A stretch of DNA of 64,000 nucleotides from Jannaschia sp. M317. Its GTDB lineage: Bacteria; Pseudomonadota; Alphaproteobacteria; Rhodobacterales; Rhodobacteraceae. How positions within the stretch are numbered: the stretch's first letter is position 1; each line of letters opens with the position of its first letter. Below, piece after piece: positions 34,485 through 43,690 of the stretch. The notes under the pieces were generated by a model. The model ran no database searches and was not told where the DNA came from. It saw only the letters and a list, made by a program, of their open reading frames with translations. Where the stretch lies: the NCBI RefSeq assembly GCF_025141175.1, contig NZ_CP081155.1, forward strand, positions 2,881,001-2,945,000, given 5' to 3'. The translations under genes were made by a program, and so were the position numbers.

Positions 34485-35093
34485 ATGACACTCGCCGAAG
34501 CCGCCACCGCCTTCGCCGCGCTTTTCGTGGTGATCGACCCGATCGGGCTGGCCCCGATTTTCGTGGCCCTGACCGCGGGCATGTCGGCGCGCGAACGGCG
34601 CGCCATCGCGTTCCGGGCCTGCGCGGTGGGCGCGGGCATTCTGATCGTCTTTGCGGTCGCCGGAGAGGCGCTGCTGTCATTCCTTGGCATCTCCATCCCG
34701 GCGTTCCGGATCGCGGGCGGTATCCTGCTGTTCCTGACCGCATTGGAAATGCTGTTCGAAAAACGCACCCAGCGCCGCGAAGGACAGGCCGACACCCACA
34801 AGACCGATCCATCGGTGTTTCCGCTGGCCATGCCTTTGACGGCTGGTCCGGGGGCCATCGCGACGATGATCCTGTTGACCGACGGGGCCGCGCCCCTGGG
34901 CACGGTGCAGGCCATCGGCGTCATGTTGGCGGTGATCGCGGTGGTGCTGGTGCTGTTCCTGATGGCCACACCAATGGAAAAGCTGCTGGGCCCGACGGGC
35001 ATCAATCTGGTGACGCGCCTGCTGGGCATGTTGCTGGCAGCCCTGTCCGTCCAGTTCGTTCTGGACGGAATGGCGGATCTGCCCGATTGGTAA
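34485..35093 (+). CDS. MarC family integral membrane protein
   Basis: A 202-residue membrane protein with six predicted helices; F-V-V-I-D-P-I-G-L-A-P-I-F (14-26) and P-L-A-M-P-L-T-A-G-P-G-A-I (about 111-123) are the two hallmark segments of MarC/UPF0056 proteins. These were once linked to multiple antibiotic resistance but their function is unresolved. Its ATG overlaps the stop of a four-codon frame, and GAGG lies 12 bases upstream, a long spacing that may make upstream translation matter. It follows the ABC-F gene by 60 bases and precedes the protease gene closely. Confidence 0.9.
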   Translation: MTLAEAATAFAALFVVIDPIGLAPIFVALTAGMSARERRAIAFRACAVGAGILIVFAVAGEALLSFLGISIPAFRIAGGILLFLTALEMLFEKRTQRREGQADTHKTDPSVFPLAMPLTAGPGAIATMILLTDGAAPLGTVQAIGVMLAVIAVVLVLFLMATPMEKLLGPTGINLVTRLLGMLLAALSVQFVLDGMADLPDW

Positions 35094-35121
35094 CGCGCGC
35101 CGCGCCCCCTATGTGAGAGCC

Positions 35122-35709
35122 ATGGATACCGACAGCACGATGAGACTGATCTATCTGGGCCTTCTGGGCTCGGTCATCGGGTTTTATGTCTTCGTGTCTC
35201 ATCGGCACCGGATGGGACAGATGCTGCAACAGGCGGCGATCTGGTTCTTTATCTTTGTGGGCTTTGTCGTGGTCTATGGGTTCTGGAACGATATCAGGGA
35301 CATCGCCCTGCCTGGCCAGTCAGTCGTCGCCGAGGATGGCGCCCTGGTCGTCAGTGTACCGCGCCAACGCGACGGCCATTACCATCTGACCCTGATCGTC
35401 AACGGGGCGACGGTGCCGTTCATCGTCGACACGGGCGCGACGGATCTGGTTCTGACCCGGCAGGATGCCGCGCGGGTCGGATTGGATCCTGACACGCTGC
35501 GGTATCTGGGGCGGGCGAATACGGCAAACGGGTCCGTCGAAACGGCAGAAGTGCGCCTGGACGAGGTGCAGTTGGGCCAGATCCTAGACCGCAACGTCCC
35601 TGCCGTCGTCAACGGCGGCGACATGCGGCAGAGTCTGTTGGGCATGTCCTATCTGCAATCCTTCGGCCGGATCGAGATCGAGAACGACGAATTGCGGCTG
35701 ATCCGCTAG
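35122..35709 (+). CDS. Retropepsin-like aspartic protease (TIGR02281 type)
   Basis: A 195-residue membrane-anchored protein with two N-terminal hydrophobic segments (about 7-25 and 38-57) and a C-terminal retropepsin fold. The catalytic triplet is D-T-G in V-P-F-I-V-D-T-G-A-T-D-L-V-L-T, and L-L-G-M-S-Y-L-Q-S-F matches the family's second loop. Such clan AA proteases of alphaproteobacteria probably act as dimers in the periplasm; substrates are unknown. An in-frame GTG at 35113 is an alternative start; the ATG at 35122 (GAGAGCC before it) is chosen. Its stop is overlapped by a convergent small exported-protein ORF. Confidence 0.88.
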   Translation: MDTDSTMRLIYLGLLGSVIGFYVFVSHRHRMGQMLQQAAIWFFIFVGFVVVYGFWNDIRDIALPGQSVVAEDGALVVSVPRQRDGHYHLTLIVNGATVPFIVDTGATDLVLTRQDAARVGLDPDTLRYLGRANTANGSVETAEVRLDEVQLGQILDRNVPAVVNGGDMRQSLLGMSYLQSFGRIEIENDELRLIR

Positions 35710-35867
35710 GCGGATTTCGGACAGGGACGCAGAGCGCACTGTGCGGGCAGCGGCTTGGCCGGTTCGATGATGGGCAGACCCGGCAAAGGTGGCAGATGCG
35801 GCACCGGCGCGGCAACTGCGGCCGTGGCGGTCAGGGTCAGTGTCAGGGCGGTCAATGTCAGGCGCAT
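35706..35867 (-). CDS. Small proline-rich secreted protein (53 aa), tentative
   Basis: A 53-codon ORF with a textbook signal peptide, M-R-L-T-L-T-A-L-T-L-T-L-T-A-T-A-A-V-A-A, and a mature peptide rich in proline (P-V-P-H-L-P-P-L-P-G-L-P) ending in two cysteines (C-A-L-R-P-C). It is too short to be noticed by length alone but its composition is not random. It overlaps the retropepsin stop by four bases and has no strong ribosome site, which is the main doubt. Located 52 bases after holC on the same strand. Function unknown. Confidence 0.45.
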   Translation of the reverse strand: MRLTLTALTLTLTATAAVAAPVPHLPPLPGLPIIEPAKPLPAQCALRPCPKSA

Positions 35868-35919
35868 GGTCGAAAAACGTCTGCACGCCCAAGCGGTTCC
35901 CTTGCTTTATGTTGGTGCG

Positions 35920-36381
35920 TCAGACGTTCTTGGTCGCCTTTTCTTCCCATTTGCCCGATTCCTCGGACCAATAGCGCGCACCGACACCCGCGCCGGTCAG
36001 CGCGGTCCATTGTCCGCGCGCCAGGCTGACCGCCTCTCCGTCCAGACCGTCGAACAGGATGCAGACACGGGCCAGCGGGGCCACCTCTGCGGGCGAGATC
36101 GGCGCACCGTCCAGCAGCATGACGCACGCGGGATCGTTGGGCGCATCGCCGGTGGTCAAAAGGATCGGCTGACGCGCGTCGTGATCGCCGCCCGCCAGCC
36201 CATGCGGCAGAAAGCTGTCGGCAGGGCCCTGCCACAGTTTTTCGTCCAACCAGGCCATCCGGCCCGCATCCGTCCCCCGCACCGCCACGCGCCAGCCCTG
36301 CGACAGGCAACGTGGCAGCAGGGTGGCAAGGGTTTCCACCACCGACCGGCGGGTCAGGTGGTAGAAATAGACCTCAGCCAT
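35920..36381 (-). CDS. holC: DNA polymerase III chi subunit
   Basis: HolC links the clamp-loader complex to single-strand-binding protein at the replication fork. The 153-residue protein opens M-A-E-V-Y-F-Y-H-L-T-R-R-S-V and contains L-L-P-R-C-L-S-Q-G-W-R-V-A-V and Q-P-I-L-L-T-T, all typical; the tail is charged. The ATG at 36381 lies eight bases inside the pepA stop region, so the two overlap and are co-translated. pepA-holC order is widespread in proteobacteria. Confidence 0.92.
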   Translation of the reverse strand: MAEVYFYHLTRRSVVETLATLLPRCLSQGWRVAVRGTDAGRMAWLDEKLWQGPADSFLPHGLAGGDHDARQPILLTTGDAPNDPACVMLLDGAPISPAEVAPLARVCILFDGLDGEAVSLARGQWTALTGAGVGARYWSEESGKWEEKATKNV

Positions 36382-37852
36382 TGGGTTCGCACCGGTCGCG
36401 GATCAGGCGGTCCAGCGCGCGCACGCCCCAACCGGTCGCGCCCGCGGGCGACAGGTCGGTGCCCTTGGCCACGGAGGCGGTGCCCGCGATGTCGAGGTGG
36501 ATCCAGGGCGTTCCGTCCTGCACGAAACGCAGCAGGAACTGCGCCGCGGTGATGGACCCCGCGGGGCGGCCGCCGACGTTCTTCATGTCGGCCACGCGGG
36601 ATTTCAGCTGTTTGTCGTAGGCGGCCCCGAGAGGCATGCGCCAGGCCCCCTCGCGCTCGGCCTGGGCGGCGGCCAGGAAATCGCCCGCCAGCGTGTCGTC
36701 GTTGGAAAACACGCCCGCGTTCTCATGGCCAAGGCCGATGATGATCGCCCCGGTCAGGGTGGCCAGATCGACCATGCCCGTGGGTTTGAAACGTTCCTGC
36801 GCGTACCACATCACGTCGCACAGCACGAGGCGGCCCTCGGCGTCGGTATTGATGATCTCGACCGTGTCACCCTTCATCGAGGCGACCACGTCGCCCGGGC
36901 GGATGGCATTGCCGTCGGGCATGTTTTCAACCAGCCCGACCAGCGCCACGACGTTTGCACGGGCCTTGCGCTTGGCGATGGTGTGCATGGCCCCGGCGAC
37001 GGTGCCCGCGCCGCCCATGTCCATGGTCATGTCTTCCATGCCGGCAGCCGGTTTCAGGCTGATGCCTCCGGTGTCGAAGACGACGCCCTTGCCGATCAAT
37101 GCGAATGGCGCCTCGTCGCCGCCCCCGTTCCATTGCATCACGACGACCTTGCTGGGTGAGACGGATCCCTGTCCCACGGCCAGCAGGCAGCGCATGCCCA
37201 GTTCGGCCAGCGCCTCCTCCTCCAGGACCTCGACCTCAACCCCCAGATCGCGGAGCTTTTCGAGGCGGTTGGCAAATTCGGTCGTGGTCAGGACGTTGGA
37301 CGGCTCATTGACCAGGTCGCGGGTCAGGAACACGCCCTCGGCCTGGGCGGCGGCGTCGGTCCAGGCGGCCTGCGCCTCTTCGAACTTGGGCGTCAGCACG
37401 GTGATGGGGGCGGCGGCGGGCTTGTCCTCGCCTGTCATGTGGTCGTTGAAGTCGTAGCCGCGCAAGGCAGCCCCCAACGCCAGTTCAGTCACCGATTTCT
37501 GTGCGGCGCTGGCGGTCACGGCCAGGGCACGCGTGCCGCGCAGTTTGGCAAGCGCGGCACCCGCCGACATGGCATCCCCACCGCTTGCCTTGCGGTCCAG
37601 CCGGACGAGCGCGACGCAAGTCGCCTCCATCCCGACCGGAAAGCCGATTTCCAGCACGCCGCCTTCGGACAGCTTGCCCCAGGCCGGGCTTTCGACGGCG
37701 CGGGCGACGGCCCCTTTGGTCAGGCGATTCAACCGCTTGGCCCCGGCGTCCAGCGTCCCCGCTTCGGGGATGAGACAGGCGACGACGCCCTCGACGGTGG
37801 CAAGGGTATCAAGGTCGAGATCGGCAAAGGTCACGGGGGCGGGCTGGGTCAT
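36374..37852 (-). CDS. pepA: Leucyl aminopeptidase PepA
   Basis: Cytosolic M17 metallopeptidase that removes N-terminal residues from peptides; hexameric with two metals per subunit. The motifs V-F-D-T-G-G-I-S-L-K (metal-binding Asp, Lys) and N-T-D-A-E-G-R-L (Asp, Glu, Arg) are intact. The first in-frame ATG is at 37858 but GGAG directly abuts it; the ATG at 37852 has the same GGAG six bases upstream and is chosen (492 residues). holC overlaps its 3' end. It is divergent from lptF with a 236-base gap. Confidence 0.95.
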   Translation of the reverse strand: MTQPAPVTFADLDLDTLATVEGVVACLIPEAGTLDAGAKRLNRLTKGAVARAVESPAWGKLSEGGVLEIGFPVGMEATCVALVRLDRKASGGDAMSAGAALAKLRGTRALAVTASAAQKSVTELALGAALRGYDFNDHMTGEDKPAAAPITVLTPKFEEAQAAWTDAAAQAEGVFLTRDLVNEPSNVLTTTEFANRLEKLRDLGVEVEVLEEEALAELGMRCLLAVGQGSVSPSKVVVMQWNGGGDEAPFALIGKGVVFDTGGISLKPAAGMEDMTMDMGGAGTVAGAMHTIAKRKARANVVALVGLVENMPDGNAIRPGDVVASMKGDTVEIINTDAEGRLVLCDVMWYAQERFKPTGMVDLATLTGAIIIGLGHENAGVFSNDDTLAGDFLAAAQAEREGAWRMPLGAAYDKQLKSRVADMKNVGGRPAGSITAAQFLLRFVQDGTPWIHLDIAGTASVAKGTDLSPAGATGWGVRALDRLIRDRCEPNG

Positions 37853-38032
37853 CTGCATCTCCGAGGAATAGGGTCGTGGGCGACACTAGTGCGGCGATTG
37901 CGGAGTTTCCAGACGGCTTGCCGGGGGTGTCATGCCCGAATGAAGCAGTCCAGCCGGACCGGATGCCCGCCGCGCCGCGCCACCTGACCCGCGTTTCCGC
38001 GCGCGCGGACGGCCGTTGACGGCTTTGGGGGT

Positions 38033-38060
38033 TTGACCCGCCTGCGCCCTCGTCTAGGAA
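38033..38060 (+). promoter_or_regulatory. Candidate promoter of the lptF-lptG-lptD run
   Basis: TTGACC (38033-38038) is followed after 16 bases by TAGGAA (38055-38060), 29 bases before the lptF start codon. The -35 is good and the -10 weak. It would start the outer-membrane biogenesis operon extending to rsmA. The remaining divergent gap (37853-38032) shows no gene. Confidence 0.4.
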
Positions 38061-38088
38061 GGGGCATCGCCAGTTCCGGGGGGGATGT

Positions 38089-39207
38089 TTGGGCACGTTC
38101 GACCGATACCTGACAGGCCAGTTGCTGGCGTCCTTCGGATTCTTCAGCCTGGTGCTGGTGGCGGTCTATTGGGTCAACCGCGCCATCGGGCTGTTCGACG
38201 ATCTGATCGCGGGCGGGGCCAGTGTCGGCCTGTTCCTGCAGTTCACCGCGCTGGCGCTGCCGAATGTGATTTTCGCGGTGCTGCCGATTTCGGCGCTGGT
38301 GGCGATTCTTTATGGAATCAACCGCTTGTCCGCCGACAGCGAGATGGTCGTGGCCCAGACGGCGGGCCTGGGGCCCTGGTCGTTGGCCAAACCGGTGATG
38401 ATCTTCGGGGTGATCGTGGCGCTGATGGTGTCGGTGCTGGGTCACATCCTGGTCCCCGCCTCGCGCACCGCTTTGGCGGAACGCGGCACCGAGCTGAGCC
38501 AGGACGTCACCGCGCGGTTCCTCAAGGAAGGCGAATTCCTGCATCCGGGACGCGGCGTCACCGTCTACGTGCGTGAAATCACCGAGGCGGGCGAATTGCT
38601 GGGCCTGTTCCTGCAGGATCGCCGGGACGAGGCGACGCGCACCTCCTACACCGCCGAGCGCGCCCTGCTGGTGCGGGCCGACACGGGCACGCGGCTGGTG
38701 ATGTTCGAGGGCATGGCGCAGACGCTGGACGTACGCGACCGGTCGCTGGTGACGGTGCGGTTCGACGATTTCGCCTATGACCTGGCCGGTCTGACCGGTG
38801 CCGCGACCAGCCGCATCCAGGATCCACGCGAGTTGTCGACCGCGGTTCTTTTGCGGGCCGACGCCGAGGCGCGGCGCGTGACCGGCGTGGGGCGCGCCAA
38901 GCTGCTGAGCGAGGGGCACCTGCGATTCTCGGAGGCGATCTTTGCCGCCGGACTGCCGTTGCTGGCGCTCGGGTTTCTGATGCTGGGGGGCTATAGCCGT
39001 CTGGGTCTCTGGCGACAGATCATGGGCGCTGTGGTTTCGGCTATCCTGCTAAAAATGTTGTCGAATGTGGCGGAATCGGCGGCGCGCGATGATGTGGCCC
39101 TGTGGTGGACGCTGTATCTGCCGGCGCTGGCCACCTTGGCGATTGGCGCGGCGTTGACCTTTCGCAGCACGCTTGGGCCGCACCCCTTTCGGCGGGTCAC
39201 GGCATGA
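38089..39207 (+). CDS. lptF: LPS export ABC permease LptF
   Basis: Inner-membrane permease that, with LptG and the LptB ATPase, extracts lipopolysaccharide for transport to the outer membrane. The 372-residue protein has the YjgP/YjgQ layout: three N-terminal helices, a periplasmic beta-jellyroll (about 130-270) and three C-terminal helices. The start M-G-T-F-D-R-Y-L-T-G-Q-L-L matches the family, and requires a TTG start at 38089 with a G-rich ribosome site; an ATG four bases earlier is in another frame. Its stop overlaps the lptG ATG. Confidence 0.93.
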   Translation: MGTFDRYLTGQLLASFGFFSLVLVAVYWVNRAIGLFDDLIAGGASVGLFLQFTALALPNVIFAVLPISALVAILYGINRLSADSEMVVAQTAGLGPWSLAKPVMIFGVIVALMVSVLGHILVPASRTALAERGTELSQDVTARFLKEGEFLHPGRGVTVYVREITEAGELLGLFLQDRRDEATRTSYTAERALLVRADTGTRLVMFEGMAQTLDVRDRSLVTVRFDDFAYDLAGLTGAATSRIQDPRELSTAVLLRADAEARRVTGVGRAKLLSEGHLRFSEAIFAAGLPLLALGFLMLGGYSRLGLWRQIMGAVVSAILLKMLSNVAESAARDDVALWWTLYLPALATLAIGAALTFRSTLGPHPFRRVTA

Positions 39208-40304
39208 CGTTGGCCCGCTATATCGCGCGTCGGTTCCTGTGGCTGGTGTTCATGGTGACGATGGTCTTTACCGGCCTGTTGTTGCCCATCGACCTGATGG
39301 AACAGCTGCGCCGCCTGGACGGTCAAGACGCGGGCGTGGGCGACGGGTTTAGGTTGGCGGCCCTGAACCTGCCCGCCGCGCTGTATCAGATTTTGCCGCT
39401 GATCGTGATCCTGGCGACGCTGGCGTTGTTCCTGTCGCTGGCGCGGTCGTCGGAGCTGGTGGTGATCCGGGCTGCGGGTCGGTCTGCGATACGGGCGCTG
39501 CTGTCCCCGGTGCTGGCGGCGATCCTGCTGGGGGGGCTGGCCCTGTTGATCGTCAATCCGATCGTCGCCACGACACAGGGCGTCTATGAACGGGAAATCG
39601 CCCGGTATCGCACGGGCGGCACCTCTTCGGTCATGTCGGTCAGCGAAGAGGGCGTCTGGCTGCGTCAGGGCGACGCCTCGGGGCAGACGGTGATCCGGGC
39701 CGCGCGGTCGTCGCTGGGCGGCACGGTTCTGTTCGAGGCGACGTTCCTGTCGTTCGACGCCGATGGCACCCCGGTGGAGCGGATCGACGCCACCCGGGCA
39801 GAGCTGTCGGACGGCGACTGGCTGCTGGAAGACGCGAAACGCTGGCCCCTGGGCACGTCCGACAACCCCGAACGGGACGCCCAGGCGGTGCCGGTGGCGA
39901 CCATCCCGTCCACCCTGACCGAGGATCAGATCCGCGACAGCTTTGGTGTGCCGTCGTCGATCCCGATCTTTCAGTTGCCTGCCTTCATCCGGCAGTTGGA
40001 CGCGGCCGGGTTCTCGGGGCGAACGCATCGGGTCTGGCTGCACATGGAGCTGGCCAATCCGTTCATGCTGGCCGCGATGGTGATGATCGGCGCGGCTTTC
40101 ACCATGCGCCATGCGCGCGCCGGTCAATCGGGCACGATGGTCTTGCTGGCGCTGTTGTTCGGGTTCGGCATCTTCTTTTTGCGCAGCTTTGCCCAGACCC
40201 TTGGGGAAAACGGTCAATTGCCGGTGGCACTGGCCGCCTGGTCGCCGCCTCTGGCCGCGATCCTGTTGTCGTTGGGCGTGATCCTGCAGTTGGAGGACGG
40301 GTGA
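39204..40304 (+). CDS. lptG: LPS export ABC permease LptG
   Basis: Partner permease of LptF in lipopolysaccharide export. The 366-residue protein starts M-T-L-A-R-Y-I-A-R-R-F, has the same three-helix, jellyroll, three-helix layout, and a characteristic L-A-R-S-S-E-L-V-V-I-R-A-A-G-R-S loop (about 75-90). The frame begins earlier inside lptF but the ATG at 39204 overlaps the lptF stop (ATGA). Its stop overlaps the lptD start, so lptF, lptG and lptD are tightly coupled. The LptB ATPase is not in this window. Confidence 0.94.
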   Translation: MTLARYIARRFLWLVFMVTMVFTGLLLPIDLMEQLRRLDGQDAGVGDGFRLAALNLPAALYQILPLIVILATLALFLSLARSSELVVIRAAGRSAIRALLSPVLAAILLGGLALLIVNPIVATTQGVYEREIARYRTGGTSSVMSVSEEGVWLRQGDASGQTVIRAARSSLGGTVLFEATFLSFDADGTPVERIDATRAELSDGDWLLEDAKRWPLGTSDNPERDAQAVPVATIPSTLTEDQIRDSFGVPSSIPIFQLPAFIRQLDAAGFSGRTHRVWLHMELANPFMLAAMVMIGAAFTMRHARAGQSGTMVLLALLFGFGIFFLRSFAQTLGENGQLPVALAAWSPPLAAILLSLGVILQLEDG

Positions 40305-42445
40305 TGCGCGCGCTGATCCTGGCTGGCCTTTTGGCCCTGACCACCCCGGCTGCGGCGCAGGATGCGCTGCCCGTCACGCCTGCCACGCTGGTCGCGGACC
40401 GTATCGATTTCGACCAGGGCCAGTTGTCGGCGACCGGCGAGGTGGAGATTTTCGCAGACGGCCGCATCCTGCGCGCCACGCGCATCACCTATCTGCGCGA
40501 CGAAGACCGGTTGCTGGTCGAGGGGCCTCTGACGCTGATCGACGGACCCGATCAGATCCTGGTCGCGGAGTTCGCAAGCCTGTCGGCCGATCTGCGGGGC
40601 AGCGTGCTGCAGGGGGCGCGGCTGGTGCTGGACCAGCGGTTGCAGATCGCCGCAACCGAGGTCGCCCAGGGTCCGGCGGGGCGGTATACCCAGCTGTATC
40701 AGACCGTCGCCTCGTCCTGCCCGGTCTGCGACGGGGGCAAGACACCGTTGTGGCAGATCCGGGCCAAGCGCATCATCCACGACAAGCAGGAACGCCAGCT
40801 CTATTTCGATCAGGCGCGGTTCGACGTGGCGGGGGTTCCGGTTGCCTGGTTCCCGCGCCTGCGCCTGCCCGATCCGACGCTGGACCGCACGTCGGGCTGG
40901 CTCGCCCCGCGCTTTTCATCCGACGACACCCTGGGGACCGGGGTGACGACGCCCTATTTCGTGACGTTGGGGCCGTCGGCTGACCTTACGTTTTCGCCCT
41001 TTCTGACCAATACCGACACCCGCAGCCTGGGCGTCCGCTACCGGCAGGCGTTCGAGCGGGGCGACCTGTTGATCGAGGGGGCCCTGTCGGAAGACCGCGT
41101 CACCGCCGATCCCTGGCGTGGGTATCTGTTCGCCGAGGGGACATTCGCGCTGAAACGCGGCTACCGGCTTGAGTTCGACCTGGAGACGGTGAGCGATGAC
41201 ACCTACCTTGTCGACTACGACGTCAGCGACAAGGACCGGCTGGACAGCCGTCTGGCCGTCACCAAGGTGGAACGCGACAGCCGCGCCGTGGCCGAAGTCA
41301 TCCTGTTCGAAAGCCTGCGCACCGGCGAGGACAACCGGTTCCTGCCGACGCGCGTTCTGAATGCGGAACGGCAGCGGCGGTTCGTGCCCGCAGGCCTGGG
41401 GGGTCAGGCGATCTGGACCTTGGCGGCCCATGCCCGCGAACGCACCGCGACCCATGTCCCCGCAGGTCAGCCCAGCAATGCGGCGCGCGATGTGGTCCGG
41501 GCCTCGGCGGCGCTGGACTGGCGACGCAGCTGGATCACCGATGGCGGATTGGTGGTGACGGGTCTGGGCGGGGTCCATGTGGATGCCTACAACGTCCGGC
41601 AGGATACGGCGTTCAGCGACACCGCCTTTGCCCGTGCTGTCCCCTACGGCGGCGTCGAATTCCGCCTGCCGATGACACGCACGACGGCAGGCAACGTCCG
41701 GCACGTGCTAGAGCCGGTGGCGCAACTGATCCTGGCCCCGTCGAACCGCCCCGTCACCCCCGACGAAGACAGCCTGACGCCCGAATTCGACGAGGGCAAT
41801 CTGTTCTCCGCCACCCGCTTTGCCGGGCGCGACACGCGGGAATTGGGGACGCGGGCCAACCTGGGCGTCAGCTATACGCGGTATGACCCGTCGGGTTGGA
41901 CGGCGGGCGTGCTTGTGGGCCGCGTCGTGCGCGCCCGCGACCTGGGGCAGTTTCGCCCCGGCACGGGCCTGGACGGCGGATCCTCGGATTGGCTGCTGTC
42001 CGTGGGGGCCAGCCACGCGGGCGGGTTCGAGGTGATGCAGCGGTCGATCTTTGACGACCAGTTCACCTTTGCCAGGTCCGAGACGATCCTGCGCTGGCAG
42101 GGCTCCGGGCACCTGATCGACACACGCTATACCTATCTTGAGGCGGATCCGACGGCCGGGCGCCCGATCGACACGTCGGAATGGTCCTTCGATGCCTCTC
42201 TGGATCTGGCCGGCGACTGGACGGGGCGGGCGAACTGGCGGTATGACTTCGTCACGAACGACGCCAGCAACGCGGGGCTTGGCCTGACCTACCGGTCCGA
42301 CTGCGTGACGGTGGACTTCGACGTGGAGCGGCGCTTCACCTCGACCGCGTCATTGCAACCCTCGACACGCTTTGGCTTGTCGGTGGAACTGGCGGGTTTC
42401 GGGGCGGATGACCGGCGCACGCGGGCGCGAAAATGCGGACTATAG
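40304..42445 (+). CDS. lptD: LPS assembly outer-membrane protein LptD
   Basis: Beta-barrel that inserts lipopolysaccharide into the outer leaflet together with LptE. The 713-residue protein has a signal peptide (M-R-A-L-I-L-A-G-L-L-A-L-T-T-P-A-A-A-Q), an N-terminal OstA-type jellyroll (about 28-170; D-Q-G-Q-L-S-A-T-G-E-V-E-I) and a ~500-residue C-terminal barrel. A C-P-V-C pair follows the jellyroll; E. coli's four-cysteine pattern is not seen in the same form. The ATG at 40304 has GGAGG seven bases upstream; an overlapping GTG at 40301 is less well spaced. Coupled to lptG and followed by surA, its own periplasmic chaperone. Confidence 0.95.
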   Translation: MRALILAGLLALTTPAAAQDALPVTPATLVADRIDFDQGQLSATGEVEIFADGRILRATRITYLRDEDRLLVEGPLTLIDGPDQILVAEFASLSADLRGSVLQGARLVLDQRLQIAATEVAQGPAGRYTQLYQTVASSCPVCDGGKTPLWQIRAKRIIHDKQERQLYFDQARFDVAGVPVAWFPRLRLPDPTLDRTSGWLAPRFSSDDTLGTGVTTPYFVTLGPSADLTFSPFLTNTDTRSLGVRYRQAFERGDLLIEGALSEDRVTADPWRGYLFAEGTFALKRGYRLEFDLETVSDDTYLVDYDVSDKDRLDSRLAVTKVERDSRAVAEVILFESLRTGEDNRFLPTRVLNAERQRRFVPAGLGGQAIWTLAAHARERTATHVPAGQPSNAARDVVRASAALDWRRSWITDGGLVVTGLGGVHVDAYNVRQDTAFSDTAFARAVPYGGVEFRLPMTRTTAGNVRHVLEPVAQLILAPSNRPVTPDEDSLTPEFDEGNLFSATRFAGRDTRELGTRANLGVSYTRYDPSGWTAGVLVGRVVRARDLGQFRPGTGLDGGSSDWLLSVGASHAGGFEVMQRSIFDDQFTFARSETILRWQGSGHLIDTRYTYLEADPTAGRPIDTSEWSFDASLDLAGDWTGRANWRYDFVTNDASNAGLGLTYRSDCVTVDFDVERRFTSTASLQPSTRFGLSVELAGFGADDRRTRARKCGL

Positions 42446-42466
42446 GGCTTGGGGGCCGAGCGGCTG

Positions 42467-43690
42467 ATGATCTTTGACATGACACGCGGGGCCCGCATGG
42501 CGCTGGCCGCACTGGCCGCTGCCTGCCTGCTGCACGGGGCCCCGGCGCAGGCGCAGGGTCAACCCTTTGCCCCCGCCGCCACGATCAATGGCATGGCGAT
42601 CACCAACTGGCAGGTGACCCAGCGCGCCCGTTTCCTGGCGCTGCTGAATGCCCCCAATGCCGACCTGCAAAGCGTCCGTGACCTGTTGGTGGACGAAACC
42701 CTTCAGGTTCAGACCGCCCGCGCCGCCGGCATCGTCGTCACGCCCGAAGAGCTGGACGCCGGCATGGTCGAATTCATTTCCCGAGGGAGCCTGGAGCCGG
42801 AGCAATTCATCGCCGCCCTGGAGGCGCGGGGCGTCGCGGCGGAAACCTACCGCGATTTCGTGCGCAACGGGTTGTACTGGCGCGGCCTCGTGCAACAGCG
42901 GTTCGGCCCGCGTGCCCGCCCCTCCGAAGCGGAGATCGAGCGCACGCTGGCCCGCGGCCCCAATTCGGTCCGCGTCCTGATGTCGGAAATCGCCATCCCC
43001 CAGACGCCGGAGACGCGCGACGAAGTCCGCGCCCTGGCCGAACGTCTGTCCAACAGCATTTCCGGCCCCGTAGCCTTTCAACAAGCCGCGCGCCAGTATT
43101 CGCGCAGCGCATCGCGCGGGCGCGGCGGGCGGATCGACTGGGTGCCTTTGTCCCAACTGCCGCCGCCGCTGGTCAGCCAGGTCCTGGCCCTGGCCCCCGG
43201 CGAAGTCTCCGACCCTGTCGACCTGGGCGCTTTCATCGGTCTCTACATGTTGCGCGACCTCGACGAGAGCGGGACCGCCACGCAGGAAGCCTTGGCCATC
43301 GACTATGCCGAATACCTGATCCCCGGCGGACGCTCGCCCGAAGCGCTGGCCGAAGCCGCCCGCATCCGCGCGCGCGTGGACGTCTGCGACGACCTTTACG
43401 GCGTGGCCAAGGGCCAGCCCGAGGGCGTTCTGACCCGCAGCGTGGCCCAGGTGTCCGACTTGCCCGGTGACCTGCGCACGGAACTGGCCAAGCTGGACGA
43501 GGGCGAGGAAACGACCCTGCTGTCGTCGGGCGGGAACCTGCGGTTCGTGATGATGTGTGGCCGCGTGGTCGAACCGCCGGAGGGCGCCTTTGATGCGGTG
43601 GGCCAGCAACTGCTCAATCAACGTCTGGAAAGCTATGCCCAGGGCTATCTGGACGAGCTGCGCGCCGATGCCATCATCACCTACGAATAG
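42467..43690 (+). CDS. surA: Periplasmic chaperone / peptidyl-prolyl isomerase SurA
   Basis: SurA-type chaperone that escorts outer-membrane proteins such as LptD. The 407-residue protein has a signal sequence around residues 8-28, a SurA N-terminal helical domain (I-N-G-M-A-I-T-N-W-Q-V onward), and one parvulin-type region (about 165-270; V-L-M-S-E-I-A-I-P and G-G-R-I-D-W-V-P). Alphaproteobacterial SurA often carries one parvulin domain instead of two. Starts at 42449 (TTG) and 42479 (ATG) are also in frame; the ATG at 42467 with GAG six bases upstream is preferred. It overlaps pdxA by 23 bases. Confidence 0.88.
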   Translation: MIFDMTRGARMALAALAAACLLHGAPAQAQGQPFAPAATINGMAITNWQVTQRARFLALLNAPNADLQSVRDLLVDETLQVQTARAAGIVVTPEELDAGMVEFISRGSLEPEQFIAALEARGVAAETYRDFVRNGLYWRGLVQQRFGPRARPSEAEIERTLARGPNSVRVLMSEIAIPQTPETRDEVRALAERLSNSISGPVAFQQAARQYSRSASRGRGGRIDWVPLSQLPPPLVSQVLALAPGEVSDPVDLGAFIGLYMLRDLDESGTATQEALAIDYAEYLIPGGRSPEALAEAARIRARVDVCDDLYGVAKGQPEGVLTRSVAQVSDLPGDLRTELAKLDEGEETTLLSSGGNLRFVMMCGRVVEPPEGAFDAVGQQLLNQRLESYAQGYLDELRADAIITYE

